DNA of 64,000 nt, taken from Alteriqipengyuania bathyomarina_B. Its GTDB lineage: Bacteria > Pseudomonadota > Alphaproteobacteria > Sphingomonadales > Sphingomonadaceae. Shown here piece by piece: positions 41,331 to 49,210 of the stretch (positions within the stretch are counted from its first letter, which is position 1; each line of letters begins with the position of its first letter). The notes below the pieces were generated by a model. The model had not been told where the DNA came from. It worked only from the letters and a program-made list of their open reading frames with translations, and did no database searches. The stretch is from contig NZ_JBCFZM010000001.1 in the NCBI RefSeq assembly GCF_038594605.1, forward strand, positions 310,001 to 374,000. Direction: 5' to 3'. The position numbers and the translations under genes were made by a program.

Positions 41331-41714
41331 TTAGCGCAGGCGTTCGATTTCGGCGTCGAGGCGCGGGTTGGAGCTGACATAGTGCTCCTCCACGCTCGCC
41401 AGACGGCGGTCGATCTCGCGCAGCTTGCCGCGGATTTCGCGTGAGGTGCGCTTCGGATTGGCGCGCACGCCCTGCCAGTATTTCTGTTCCTGCTTGTCCT
41501 GCGTGTAGAGATGCGGGGGCTTGCGGTTCAGGAGAAGGCCCATGATGAAATAGGCGGGCAGGGTGACGGGAAATCCGCCGGAGAGTGTCGCGACGAGCAT
41601 TCCCAGGCGCCACCAGAGCGCATCGACGCCGGTATAGTCGGCCAGGCCTGCGCAGACGCCCATCAGCTTGGCATTCTGCTCGTCCTTGTAGAGCGTGGTG
41701 CGGGGCGTGTTCAT
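41331..41714 (-). CDS. pspC: Phage shock protein C
   Basis: The 127-residue protein has the PspC domain KDEQNAKLMGVCAGLADYTG then VDALWWRLGMLVATLSGGFP and a second hydrophobic helix TLPAYFIMGLLL. The C-terminal part is a coiled coil (IRGKLREIDRRLASVEEHYV) ending RLDAEIERLR, the PspC tail. It signals envelope damage and, with PspB, relieves PspA inhibition of PspF. ATG 41714 overlaps the pspB stop. Confidence 0.93.
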   Translation of the reverse strand: MNTPRTTLYKDEQNAKLMGVCAGLADYTGVDALWWRLGMLVATLSGGFPVTLPAYFIMGLLLNRKPPHLYTQDKQEQKYWQGVRANPKRTSREIRGKLREIDRRLASVEEHYVSSNPRLDAEIERLR

Positions 41715-42034
41715 GCGCGGGTTTCCTTCTGTTCGGCGCGCTTGCGGGCCAGCAGCGCTTCGAGTTCGTCGAGTTCTTCGTTGTCGGCCTTGTTGTCGGC
41801 GATCAGGCGGGCGGGCTTGAAGTCGGCGTGGTCGTGGGCGACCAGTCGCTCGACCGTGTCCATCCGCTCGTCGAGCCGCTTGGCGAGGTTATAAAGCTCT
41901 TCGAGCAGCGCTTCGTCGTCCTGGGTGATGCCACCGCCCGAAGTCTTCCACTTGGTGATGTAGTGAAGGATGACCCAGGGCAGACCGATGAAGAGGATAC
42001 TGCAGATGATGATCGGTAGAAAAACGTCTTCCAT
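41711..42034 (-). CDS. pspB: Phage shock protein B
   Basis: The 107-residue protein has an N-terminal helix (LPIIICSILFIGLPWVILHY) followed by ITKWKTSGG and a coiled coil (ALLEELYNLAKRLDERMDTV) with ERLVAHDHADFKPARL, the PspB signature. An extra acidic C-terminal helix (NEELDELEALLARKRAEQ) makes it longer than enterobacterial PspB. It starts three bases after the pspA stop. Confidence 0.92.
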   Translation of the reverse strand: MEDVFLPIIICSILFIGLPWVILHYITKWKTSGGGITQDDEALLEELYNLAKRLDERMDTVERLVAHDHADFKPARLIADNKADNEELDELEALLARKRAEQKETRA

Positions 42035-42037
42035 GGG

Positions 42038-42733
42038 TCAGTCCCCCTTCTTCGCGTCGTTGGCTCCCTTGCCGAGCGCGCGTTTCATTTCTTCCAGTTC
42101 CTCGTCGACCTTGTCCGATCCTTCGAGGGAGGCGATTTCGTCGGCGAGTGACAGCTTGCCGCTCTCGCTTTCCATCTTGAGCTGGTCGGCGCGGCCTTCC
42201 GCGTAGTCGACCCGGCGTTCGAGCTGGTCGAAGCGGGTCAGCGCTTCGTCCACGCGTTCGGTTGTCATCAGGCTGCGCAGCTTCACGCGGTTTTCCGCGC
42301 TTTCGAGCCGGGCCGCGATCTGCGTCTGGCGGCTGCGCGCTTCACGCAGGCGGCTCTGCAGCTTCTGAATGTCCACGTCGTAGGCGCGCAGCGAGTCGTC
42401 GAGGACGGAGATTTCCGCCTTGAGCTGTTCGCTCATGTCGGCGGCCTTCTTTTTCTCGACCAGCGCGGCGCGGGCCAGATCCTCGCGGTCCTTGCTCAGC
42501 GCGAGCTGCGCCTTTTCGCCCCAGTCGCTCTGCAACTTGTCGAGCTTAACCGAATGGCGGTGCATTTCCTTCTGGTCGGCGATCGTGCGTGCGGCGCTCG
42601 CCCGGACTTCGACCAGCGTTTCCTCCATCTCGAGGATGATCATCCGGATCATCTTCGAAGGGTCGTCGGCCTTGTCGAGCATTTCGTTGAAATTGGCCGC
42701 GATAATGTCTCGCGTGCGACTGAAAATGCCCAT
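42038..42733 (-). CDS. pspA: Phage shock protein A (core)
   Basis: The 231-residue core begins MGIFSRTRDIIAANFNEMLD and continues MIRMIILEMEETLVEVRASA, the PspA/IM30 hallmark. The protein is almost all helical coiled coil and would form ESCRT-III-like assemblies on stressed membranes and inhibit PspF. GGAG lies eight bases upstream of ATG 42733. The frame stays open upstream for a further 64 codons to an ATG at 42925, which may give a longer isoform (separate entry). Confidence 0.95.
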   Translation of the reverse strand: MGIFSRTRDIIAANFNEMLDKADDPSKMIRMIILEMEETLVEVRASAARTIADQKEMHRHSVKLDKLQSDWGEKAQLALSKDREDLARAALVEKKKAADMSEQLKAEISVLDDSLRAYDVDIQKLQSRLREARSRQTQIAARLESAENRVKLRSLMTTERVDEALTRFDQLERRVDYAEGRADQLKMESESGKLSLADEIASLEGSDKVDEELEEMKRALGKGANDAKKGD

Positions 42734-42925
42734 GAAGGGTGCTCCGTATGATATGAAATCGTTGAACTTTTCGCTGACCTTGTCCGCGTCCGTCCAGTCC
42801 GCCGCGCGGCTCGCGCCGGAGCGCCCGCCTTGCGTGGGGGTTGGGCTGCGGCGTAGCCGCTCCACCTCGTTGTCGAGGCGGGAGAGGCGGCTTGCGCGGC
42901 CCGGAGGATCGGTATGGTCGGTCAT
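42734..42925 (-). other. In-frame N-terminal extension of PspA (64 codons)
   Basis: From ATG 42925 (overlapping the stop of the 50-residue ORF as ATGA) a frame with coding-like codons runs straight into pspA. It reads MTDHTDPPGRASRLSRLDNE, then VERLRRSPTP, and near its end SEKFNDFISYGAPF. The SRLDNEVERLRR piece closely resembles the PspC end RLDAEIERLR. The last codons (ATA, TCA, GGA, GCA) are unusual and overlap the internal ribosome site, so both isoforms are possible. Confidence 0.5.
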
Positions 42926-43074
42926 GCGAGTTCGGTTACCTGTAGCATATATGGGCGGTCGGAATGCGGGCCATCGGCAGACGGCGGATTCATCGCGACG
43001 AGCGCCCCCGCGGCGAGGACCGTGACCAGCACGGCCTTGCCGAATACGCGTTTCGGTTGGGCTTGTTCGTGCAT
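42922..43074 (-). CDS. Small membrane protein leading the psp operon (50 aa)
   Basis: The ATG at 43074 follows a strong AAGGAGG. The 50-residue product has a basic start (MHEQAQPKRVFGK), one helix (AVLVTVLAAGALVAM) and a polar tail ending MLQVTELA. Its TGA overlaps ATG 42925. It begins about 25 bases after the expected start of the sigma-54 transcript, so it is the first translated ORF of the operon. No known psp gene matches it. Confidence 0.68.
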   Translation of the reverse strand: MHEQAQPKRVFGKAVLVTVLAAGALVAMNPPSADGPHSDRPYMLQVTELA

Positions 43075-43109
43075 CTCTGGTCCTCCTTGGTTGGTGTTGC
43101 CTCTTACTT

Positions 43110-43125
43110 TGCAACTGGTGTGCCA
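43110..43125 (-). promoter_or_regulatory. Sigma-54 promoter of the psp operon
   Basis: On the minus strand it reads TGGCACA-CCAG-TTGCA, a near-perfect -24/-12 element with GG and GC separated by 10 bases. Transcription would start near 43098, about 25 bases before the 50-residue ORF. The PspF gene, a sigma-54 activator, is encoded divergently about 100 bases away, as in other psp loci. Confidence 0.85.
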
Positions 43126-43192
43126 AATCGTGGAAATGGCGTAATTGCGCCGTTCTCACAAAATTCGACTAACGGCATGTTGGTGATAATTG

Positions 43193-43203
43193 CCAAGGCT
43201 TGG
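43193..43203. promoter_or_regulatory. Small inverted repeat between psp promoter and pspF
   Basis: CCAAG-G-CTTGG is a perfect 5-bp inverted repeat located 68 bases upstream of the sigma-54 promoter and 22 bases before the pspF ATG. Its place suits an activator-binding site or pspF autoregulation, but no consensus was available to confirm it. Confidence 0.3.
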
Positions 43204-43225
43204 TGCTGTGGCCTATATCTCGGCC

Positions 43226-44251
43226 ATGGAGCGGGAAAATCAGTTCGTCGGGCAATCGCTCGCCTTCCTCGACGCGGTCGAGCGGACCAGCCGTGCGGCG
43301 GCTTTGCAGCGGCCGGTGCTGGTGATCGGCGAGCGTGGCACGGGCAAGGAACTGATCGCCGAACGCCTCCATCGCCTGAGCCCGCGCTGGGGCGAGCCGC
43401 TGGTCACGATGAATTGCGCCGCGCTGCCCGAGACGCTAATCGAGGCCGAACTGTTCGGCCACGAGGCGGGCGCCTTTACGGGCGCGACCCGCGTGCGCGA
43501 GGGGCGGTTCGAGGAAGCTGATGGCGGCACGCTGTTCCTCGACGAACTGGGCACGCTCTCGATGGCCGCGCAGGAACGCCTGCTGCGCGCGGTCGAGTAT
43601 GGCGAGGTTACGCGGATCGGCTCCAGCCGTCCGATGCGCGTCGATTGCCGGATCGTCGCGGCAACCAACGAAAATTTGCCCGCGATGGCGGAGCGGGGCG
43701 ATTTTCGCGCCGATCTGCTCGATCGCCTCAGCTTCGAGGTCATCACCCTGCCGCCCCTGCGCGCGCGCGAAGGCGACATCGCAGTGCTGGCCGACTATTT
43801 CGGGCGTCGCATGGCAGCCGAACTCGAATGGGAGACCTGGCCCGGCTATGCCGACCATGTGACGCAGCAGCTCGAAGACCATCCGTGGCCGGGCAACGTG
43901 CGCGAACTGCGCAACGTGGTCGAGCGCGCGATCTATCGCTGGGACGATGCGCAATCCCCGATCGGCCACATCGTGTTCGATCCGTTCGACAGCCCGTGGA
44001 TGCCCGCTGCGGCGCCCGCCCAGAAGCGGCAGGCATCGGGCGAAGGTGCAGCCCCGGCACCCGCTGCTCAGCGCCTCGATTTTGACGATGTTGCCGATCT
44101 GCGCGGCGCGGTCGACATGCATGAGCGCGCGATCGTGGAGCATGCGCTGGGCAAGCATCGCTGGAACCAGCGCCAGACCGCCAAGGCGCTGGGTCTCAGC
44201 TACGACCAGCTGCGCCACTGCATCAAGAAGCATGGCCTGATGGAGGAATAA
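43226..44251 (+). CDS. pspF: Psp operon activator PspF (sigma-54 enhancer-binding protein)
   Basis: The 341-residue AAA+ activator lacks a receiver domain, as PspF does. Walker A GERGTGKELIAERL is near residue 35, the sigma-54-contacting GAFTGA loop is in HEAGAFTGAT near residue 85, Walker B is GGTLFLDELGTL, and the Arg finger region has DFRADLLDRLSF. A Fis-type HTH (NQRQTAKALGLSYDQLRH) closes it. MERENQFVGQS is the normal start. A Pro/Ala-rich linker (about residues 255-285) separates the domains. It is divergent from the operon it should control. Confidence 0.95.
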   Translation: MERENQFVGQSLAFLDAVERTSRAAALQRPVLVIGERGTGKELIAERLHRLSPRWGEPLVTMNCAALPETLIEAELFGHEAGAFTGATRVREGRFEEADGGTLFLDELGTLSMAAQERLLRAVEYGEVTRIGSSRPMRVDCRIVAATNENLPAMAERGDFRADLLDRLSFEVITLPPLRAREGDIAVLADYFGRRMAAELEWETWPGYADHVTQQLEDHPWPGNVRELRNVVERAIYRWDDAQSPIGHIVFDPFDSPWMPAAAPAQKRQASGEGAAPAPAAQRLDFDDVADLRGAVDMHERAIVEHALGKHRWNQRQTAKALGLSYDQLRHCIKKHGLMEE

Positions 44252-44728
44252 GGGCAGGGACCGGGGCTCGATTACCAGTATTTATCGATCGATTACAGAT
44301 CGATATCGGATGGAATATGGATGCGATTGCCCGGGAACTGAGCAATCACCCTGATTGCGGGGAGTATGCTTCACCCGGATGATTTCCTCGCCGTTGTCGG
44401 CACACATAGCGAGCAGCACGCGTTCGGTTCATACCGTGCGCTACAACCGCAAACAGCCGGACATCGTGAAGGTCGACTGGCACAACTGAGCGACCGTGAA
44501 TGCGGGGACGGATGGGCGTTTGCCTGTACATTTCGGCCAAACGACGCCGCACCGTCCGACGCCCGATCGCACGGAAGTTTGGATAGTCGCTTTCGCGCCT
44601 CTGGCGGATCGCGATCTGCCCCGCTAAGGGCCGCCTGCAAGACAGTGGTTTAAATCCCCCGCGATCTGCGAGTCGTCCGTCGTTGAACGGGCTCGCTATC
44701 GCAACCCAGCTTGCGAAAGGTGCCCGCC
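44252..44728. other. Long intergenic region between pspF and guaB
   Basis: No convincing gene is seen. ORFs of about 95 (plus) and 89 (minus) residues exist but have poor ribosome sites and no recognisable domain. A short palindromic cluster with repeated CGAT (ATCGATCGATT, CAGATCGATATCG) lies at 44285-44311. The last part should hold the guaB promoter and leader. Confidence 0.4.
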
Positions 44729-46192
44729 GTGGCCTTCAAGGAAATCCCCCTCGCCCTGACCTTCGACGATGTGCTGCTGCGCCCCGCCGAAAGCGACGTG
44801 ATGCCGAGCATGGCGGACACCCGGACGCGGCTGACGCGCGAGATTTCGCTCAATATCCCGATCGTCTCGGCGGCGATGGACACCGTGACCGAGGCCGACA
44901 TGGCCATCGCGATGGCCCAGATGGGCGGCATGGGCGTGCTCCACCGCAATCTCGATATCGACGAGCAGGTTGCCGCGGTGCGTGCGGTGAAACGTTACGA
45001 AAGCGGCATGGTCGTCAACCCGATCACTATCCACCCCGACGCCACGCTGGGCGATGCGCAGGAACTGATGAGCGCGAACCGCATCAGCGGCATTCCGGTA
45101 ACCGACCGGGGCGGCAAGCTGGTCGGCATTCTGACCAATCGCGACGTGCGCTTCGCGGAAAATCCGAACCAGCCGATCCGTGAACTGATGACGACCGAGA
45201 ACCTTGCCACGGTGCCGCTGGGCACCGGGCAGGAAGAGGCGCGGCGCACGCTCCACCAGCGGCGGATCGAAAAGCTGATCGTCGTGGACGAGGATTATCG
45301 CTGCATCGGCCTGATTACGGTCAAGGACATCGAAAAGGCCGTGACCTACCCCGCTGCGACCAAGGATTCGGCCGGGCGACTGCGTGTCGCGGCGGCCAGC
45401 ACCACGGGCGACAAGGGCTTCGCGCGCACGCAGGCGTTGATCGATGCCGACGTGGATGTGGTCATCATCGATACCGCGCACGGCCATAACCGCGACGTGA
45501 TCAAGGCCGTCGAGCGGGCGAAGGCGCTGTCCGGTTCGGTCCAGATCATCGCGGGCAACGTCGCCACCGCCGAGGCGACCCGTGCGCTGATCGACGCGGG
45601 CGCGGATGCAGTGAAGGTCGGCATCGGGCCGGGCTCGATCTGCACCACTCGCGTGGTCGCGGGCGTCGGCGTGCCGCAGCTCACAGCGATCATGGACGCC
45701 GCCGAAGAAGCCGAGAGGTCGGGCGTTCCGATCATCGGCGATGGCGGCCTGCGCACCAGCGGCGATGCGGCCAAGGCGCTGGCCGCCGGCGCCTCTGCCG
45801 TAATGATCGGATCGATGCTCGCCGGGACCGAGGAAGCGCCGGGCGAAACCTTCATCTACCAGGGCCGCAGCTACAAGAGCTATCGCGGGATGGGATCGGT
45901 CACCGCAATGGCGCGCGGCTCTGCCGACCGCTATTTCCAGCAGGACGTTTCCGCGATGAAGCTGGTGCCCGAAGGGATCGAGGGCCAGGTGCCGTTCAAG
46001 GGCCCCGCGAGCGGGGTGATCCACCAGCTGGTCGGCGGGATCAAGGCGGCGATGGGCTATACCGGCAGCCGCACGATCGAGGATCTGCGCAAGGGCGCGC
46101 AGTTCGTGCAGATCACCAATGCAGGCCTCGCCGAAAGCCACGTCCACGATGTCGCCATCACCCGCGAGGCGCCGAATTACCCGGCGCGGTAA
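44729..46192 (+). CDS. guaB: IMP dehydrogenase
   Basis: The 487-residue enzyme oxidises IMP to XMP with NAD, the committed step of GMP synthesis. LTFDDVLLRPAESDVMPS near residue 9 is characteristic. Two CBS domains (around residues 95-200; ISGIPVTDRGGKLVGILTNR) split the barrel. The catalytic Cys is in GIGPGSICTTRVVAGVGVPQ near residue 300, and the flap has ARGSADRYF. GTG 44729 with GAAAGG eight bases upstream gives the normal length. Confidence 0.96.
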   Translation: MAFKEIPLALTFDDVLLRPAESDVMPSMADTRTRLTREISLNIPIVSAAMDTVTEADMAIAMAQMGGMGVLHRNLDIDEQVAAVRAVKRYESGMVVNPITIHPDATLGDAQELMSANRISGIPVTDRGGKLVGILTNRDVRFAENPNQPIRELMTTENLATVPLGTGQEEARRTLHQRRIEKLIVVDEDYRCIGLITVKDIEKAVTYPAATKDSAGRLRVAAASTTGDKGFARTQALIDADVDVVIIDTAHGHNRDVIKAVERAKALSGSVQIIAGNVATAEATRALIDAGADAVKVGIGPGSICTTRVVAGVGVPQLTAIMDAAEEAERSGVPIIGDGGLRTSGDAAKALAAGASAVMIGSMLAGTEEAPGETFIYQGRSYKSYRGMGSVTAMARGSADRYFQQDVSAMKLVPEGIEGQVPFKGPASGVIHQLVGGIKAAMGYTGSRTIEDLRKGAQFVQITNAGLAESHVHDVAITREAPNYPAR

Positions 46193-46197
46193 GGCTG

Positions 46198-46710
46198 ATG
46201 GCTCTCGAAAAGCATGTGGCGGACTTCTTCCGGCTCGATGAAGAGGGCTGGGCGCGACATGCTAATCCGTGGAGCGGATGGTCCCGGCTGGTAACCGGGA
46301 TGGTCCTTCCGATTGTCGCGATCTGGAGCCGGGCGTGGATCGGTTGGTGGGCCATACTCGCCTTCGCAGCCGTCGCGCTCTGGCTGTGGCTCAATCCGCG
46401 CCTGTTCCCGCCGGTCGAACACGATCGCGGCTGGATCTCGCAGGGTGTTTTCGGTGAGCGCGCCTTTATCGAGCATCGCGAGATTTCGGCCGGTCTGATC
46501 TCGGTGCCGCGCGCCAATTTCTTCAACATCCTCGCGGCTCTCGGCCTGATCCCGCTTACCTATGGGTTGTGGGCGCTCGATCCGGTGGCGACCGTCAGCG
46601 GGGCGAGCATCAGTATCGCGGGCAAAATGCTGTTTATCGGAGAGATGGTAGCGCTGTACGACCGGGTGAAGGCCGCGCATCCCGAACTTGCCTATCGCGC
46701 CGAGCGGTGA
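46198..46710 (+). CDS. DUF6653-like membrane protein
   Basis: The 170-residue protein has about four helices (VTGMVLPIVAIWSRAWIGWW, AILAFAAVALWLWL, FFNILAALGLIPLTYGLWAL, and a weaker C-terminal one). RHANPWSGWSRL near residue 20 and ERAFIEHR are patterns I associate with DUF6653. The role is unknown. It starts six bases after guaB, so it is likely co-transcribed. Confidence 0.65.
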   Translation: MALEKHVADFFRLDEEGWARHANPWSGWSRLVTGMVLPIVAIWSRAWIGWWAILAFAAVALWLWLNPRLFPPVEHDRGWISQGVFGERAFIEHREISAGLISVPRANFFNILAALGLIPLTYGLWALDPVATVSGASISIAGKMLFIGEMVALYDRVKAAHPELAYRAER

Positions 46711-46894
46711 TCGCAATCGCGCAATTCCGGGGGCGAGATGCGCTTTCCTAGCCAGCGCATGCATGCCATGGCTGGGGTATGATTCCCGCTTCATCATCCC
46801 TTCGCGACAGCATGGCTTTTCTCACCCGAGGCGAGGCAGGTTTTTCGCCTTTGGACACTGTGTCAGGTGTGTCAGGCCGCAGGAAGATCGACCA

Positions 46895-48088
46895 ATGATT
46901 CCGGCAGCGCGGGTTCAGGCCGCGATCGAGATTCTCGACCGGGTGATCGAGGGCGCGAAGGGGCAGGGTGCCCCTGCCGACCGGATCATTTCCGAATGGG
47001 CCAAGGTCAACCGCTATGCCGGATCGAAGGACCGGCGCGCAATCCGCGAACTGGTCTATGAGGCGATCCGCCATTGCGCAGAGGTTCCGGTATCCGGCCG
47101 TGCGGCCATGCTTGCGCAGGCATCGCGCGATGCGAGCTTGCTCGCGCTGTTCGATGGCTCGCAATACGGGCCCGAACCGATCCGCGAGGGCGAGCCGGTG
47201 GCCGAAGCGGGCATTGCGCCTGCATGGCTGGTCGAACGGCTGGTCGCGTCGGGCATCGAGGGTGACGAAGCCGCGGCACTGATGGGCCGCGCCCCGCTCG
47301 ACGTGCGGGTCAATACGCTCAAGGGCGACCGCGACGGCCTCGACCTCCCCGAACCGGGCGAACACCTCGCCGCACCCAACGGCCTGCGCTTCGAAGCGGG
47401 CACGCAGGTCGACCAGTGGGACGCTTACCGCGAAGGCCGGATCGAGGTGCAGGATCACGGCAGCCAGCTGGTCTGCCTCGCTGCCGGGGCGCGGCCCGGC
47501 GAAACCGTGATCGATCTGTGTGCAGGGGCTGGCGGCAAGACGCTCGCGCTGGCGGCTGCGCTGGAGAACACAGGGCGCCTGATCGCTTCGGATACGGACA
47601 AGCGCCGCCTCTCGCAGCTTGGCCCCCGGGCGCAGCGTGCAGGGGCGACCATCGTCGATCAGCGGTTGCTCGATCCGGGCAAGGAACTGGAGCCGCTGGG
47701 AGATCTGGAGGCGCAAGCGGACTGCGTGGTGATCGACGCACCGTGTTCGGGCGTGGGCACATGGCGGCGCAAACCCGAAGCGAAATGGCGCCTCACGCCC
47801 GATCGGCTGGCGCGCTTCGCGGCGACCCAGGATCACCTGCTGGCACTGGGCGCGAAACTGGTGAAGCCCGGCGGGCGGCTGGTCTTCATCACCTGCTCGC
47901 TGCTCGACGAGGAAGGACCGGATCGATTCGCGCGGTTCCTTGAAAGCCATGAGGCTTGGCGCGCAGACCCGCCGGCCTTGCCGCTCGGCCGGGCGCGAGG
48001 GCCAGGGGGGGCGACGGGAATTCGCCTCTCCCCGTCCCATGACGGCACCGACGGATTTTTCGTCGCGCGTGCCCTTTTGACGTGTTAA
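46895..48088 (+). CDS. RsmB/NOP family 16S rRNA cytosine-5 methyltransferase
   Basis: The 397-residue enzyme is of the RsmB/NOL1/NOP2/Sun family. The SAM-binding motif VIDLCAGAGGKTLALAAAL is near residue 208. The two catalytic cysteines are in DAPCSGVGTWRRKP (about residue 285) and ITCSLLDEE (about residue 333). The N-terminal half has the NusB-like RNA-binding region. ATG 46895 (MIPAARVQAAIEIL) is preferred over the longer frame from 46688. Confidence 0.88.
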   Translation: MIPAARVQAAIEILDRVIEGAKGQGAPADRIISEWAKVNRYAGSKDRRAIRELVYEAIRHCAEVPVSGRAAMLAQASRDASLLALFDGSQYGPEPIREGEPVAEAGIAPAWLVERLVASGIEGDEAAALMGRAPLDVRVNTLKGDRDGLDLPEPGEHLAAPNGLRFEAGTQVDQWDAYREGRIEVQDHGSQLVCLAAGARPGETVIDLCAGAGGKTLALAAALENTGRLIASDTDKRRLSQLGPRAQRAGATIVDQRLLDPGKELEPLGDLEAQADCVVIDAPCSGVGTWRRKPEAKWRLTPDRLARFAATQDHLLALGAKLVKPGGRLVFITCSLLDEEGPDRFARFLESHEAWRADPPALPLGRARGPGGATGIRLSPSHDGTDGFFVARALLTC

Positions 48089-48147
48089 TCTTTCGTCCTA
48101 TGGTTGCGCCCGTTCACGATTTTACGGCATCCTCGAAGGACATGTTC

Positions 48148-48678
48148 ATGCGTTTCGCCCCCGCCGCCGCCGCCCTTTCGCTGCTGGTCGCGGTTACCTC
48201 CAGCGTCGGTTCGGCGCAGGAGGCTCCGGTCGATCCGCGCGCCGGGGTGCTGATCGCGCAGGGGCAGGCCGCGCTGGAAGCGGGGCAGCCGCAACGCGCG
48301 GTCGACTCGCTCGAAGCGGCGTTCGCCATCGATCCTCAATATACCCCGATCCTGCTCTCGCTGGCCGAGGCTGCGCGGCGCCAGGGGCTGCAGGGCAAGG
48401 CGATCCGCTATTACCGTGAGGCGCTGACGCGCGACCCGGGCAACTATGCCGCGATTTCGGGTGAGGGTGCCGCCCTGGTCGAGAGAGGCGCGATCGAGCG
48501 GGCCGAGCGTAACCTCGCGCAGCTCGAATCGCTATGCGGGTCGAACTGCCCCGAAACCCGCTCGCTCGCCAAGGCGATCGAGCAGGGGCCGCACAAGTCC
48601 AGGATGATGACCGCAGAGGCCGTGATGCCCGATGCGGTGGTGACGCAAAACCTGTCGCAGGACGGCGATACCAACTAG
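48148..48678 (+). CDS. Exported TPR-domain protein
   Basis: The 176-residue protein has a signal peptide (MRFAPAAAALSLLVAVTSSV, cleavage near GSAQ) and TPR-like repeats: GQAALEAGQPQRAVDSLEAA, ILLSLAEAARRQGLQGKAIR and GEGAALVERGAIERAERNLA. It is probably a periplasmic scaffold. AAGGA is seven bases before ATG 48148, which decides this start over the upstream ATG 48142. Confidence 0.72.
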   Translation: MRFAPAAAALSLLVAVTSSVGSAQEAPVDPRAGVLIAQGQAALEAGQPQRAVDSLEAAFAIDPQYTPILLSLAEAARRQGLQGKAIRYYREALTRDPGNYAAISGEGAALVERGAIERAERNLAQLESLCGSNCPETRSLAKAIEQGPHKSRMMTAEAVMPDAVVTQNLSQDGDTN

Positions 48679-48700
48679 GCAGCCATCTTCGACGGGCGCG

Positions 48701-49210
48701 CTAGATCAGTTCCGCGAATTCGGCGACGACCGCGCGGTAGACGCGCTTCTTGAAGGGCACGATCAGGTCTGCGACCGTGCTGGCGGGCACCCAGCGATAT
48801 TCGCAGAATTCGGGCGTTTCGTGGGCTTCGAGGTCGATGTCGTCCTCGCTCCCGTCGAACCGGGCAAGGAACCACTCCTGCTCCTGCCCACGGAACTCGC
48901 CGCCCCACAGCTTGCCCATCAGCTCTTCGGGCAGGTCATAACGCAGCGGCTCGCCGGTCTGGCCGATGATCGCGACCTTGTCGGCGGTGACACCAGTCTC
49001 TTCGTACAGCTCGCGCAGGGCAGCGTCCTTGGGGGCTTCGCCCTCGTCGATCCCGCCTTGCGGCATCTGCCAGAAGTCGCCTTCCTTGTTGTCGATGCGT
49101 CGCCCTACGAACACTTCGCCCGCCGGATTGACGAGCATCACGCCCACGCAGGGGCGATAGCCAAGCGCGCTCGGCTGCTGCTTCTTCACCGGTTCTTTCG
49201 TCATCGTCAT
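48701..49210 (-). CDS. rppH: RNA pyrophosphohydrolase
   Basis: The 169-residue Nudix enzyme removes pyrophosphate from mRNA 5' ends. YRPCVGVMLVNPAGEVFVGR near residue 18, DFWQMPQGGIDEGEAPKDAA and LRELYEETGVTADKVAII form the RppH/IalA signature. The C-terminal VPASTVADLIVPFKKRVYRA is also typical. ATG overlaps the stop of the upstream esterase gene by four bases, so they share a transcript. Confidence 0.93.
   Translation of the reverse strand: MTMTKEPVKKQQPSALGYRPCVGVMLVNPAGEVFVGRRIDNKEGDFWQMPQGGIDEGEAPKDAALRELYEETGVTADKVAIIGQTGEPLRYDLPEELMGKLWGGEFRGQEQEWFLARFDGSEDDIDLEAHETPEFCEYRWVPASTVADLIVPFKKRVYRAVVAEFAELI

Noticed and set aside
44366..44653. 95-residue ORF in the pspF-guaB gap
   Set aside because: There is no ribosome site and no recognisable motif, and it competes with an equally poor antisense ORF.
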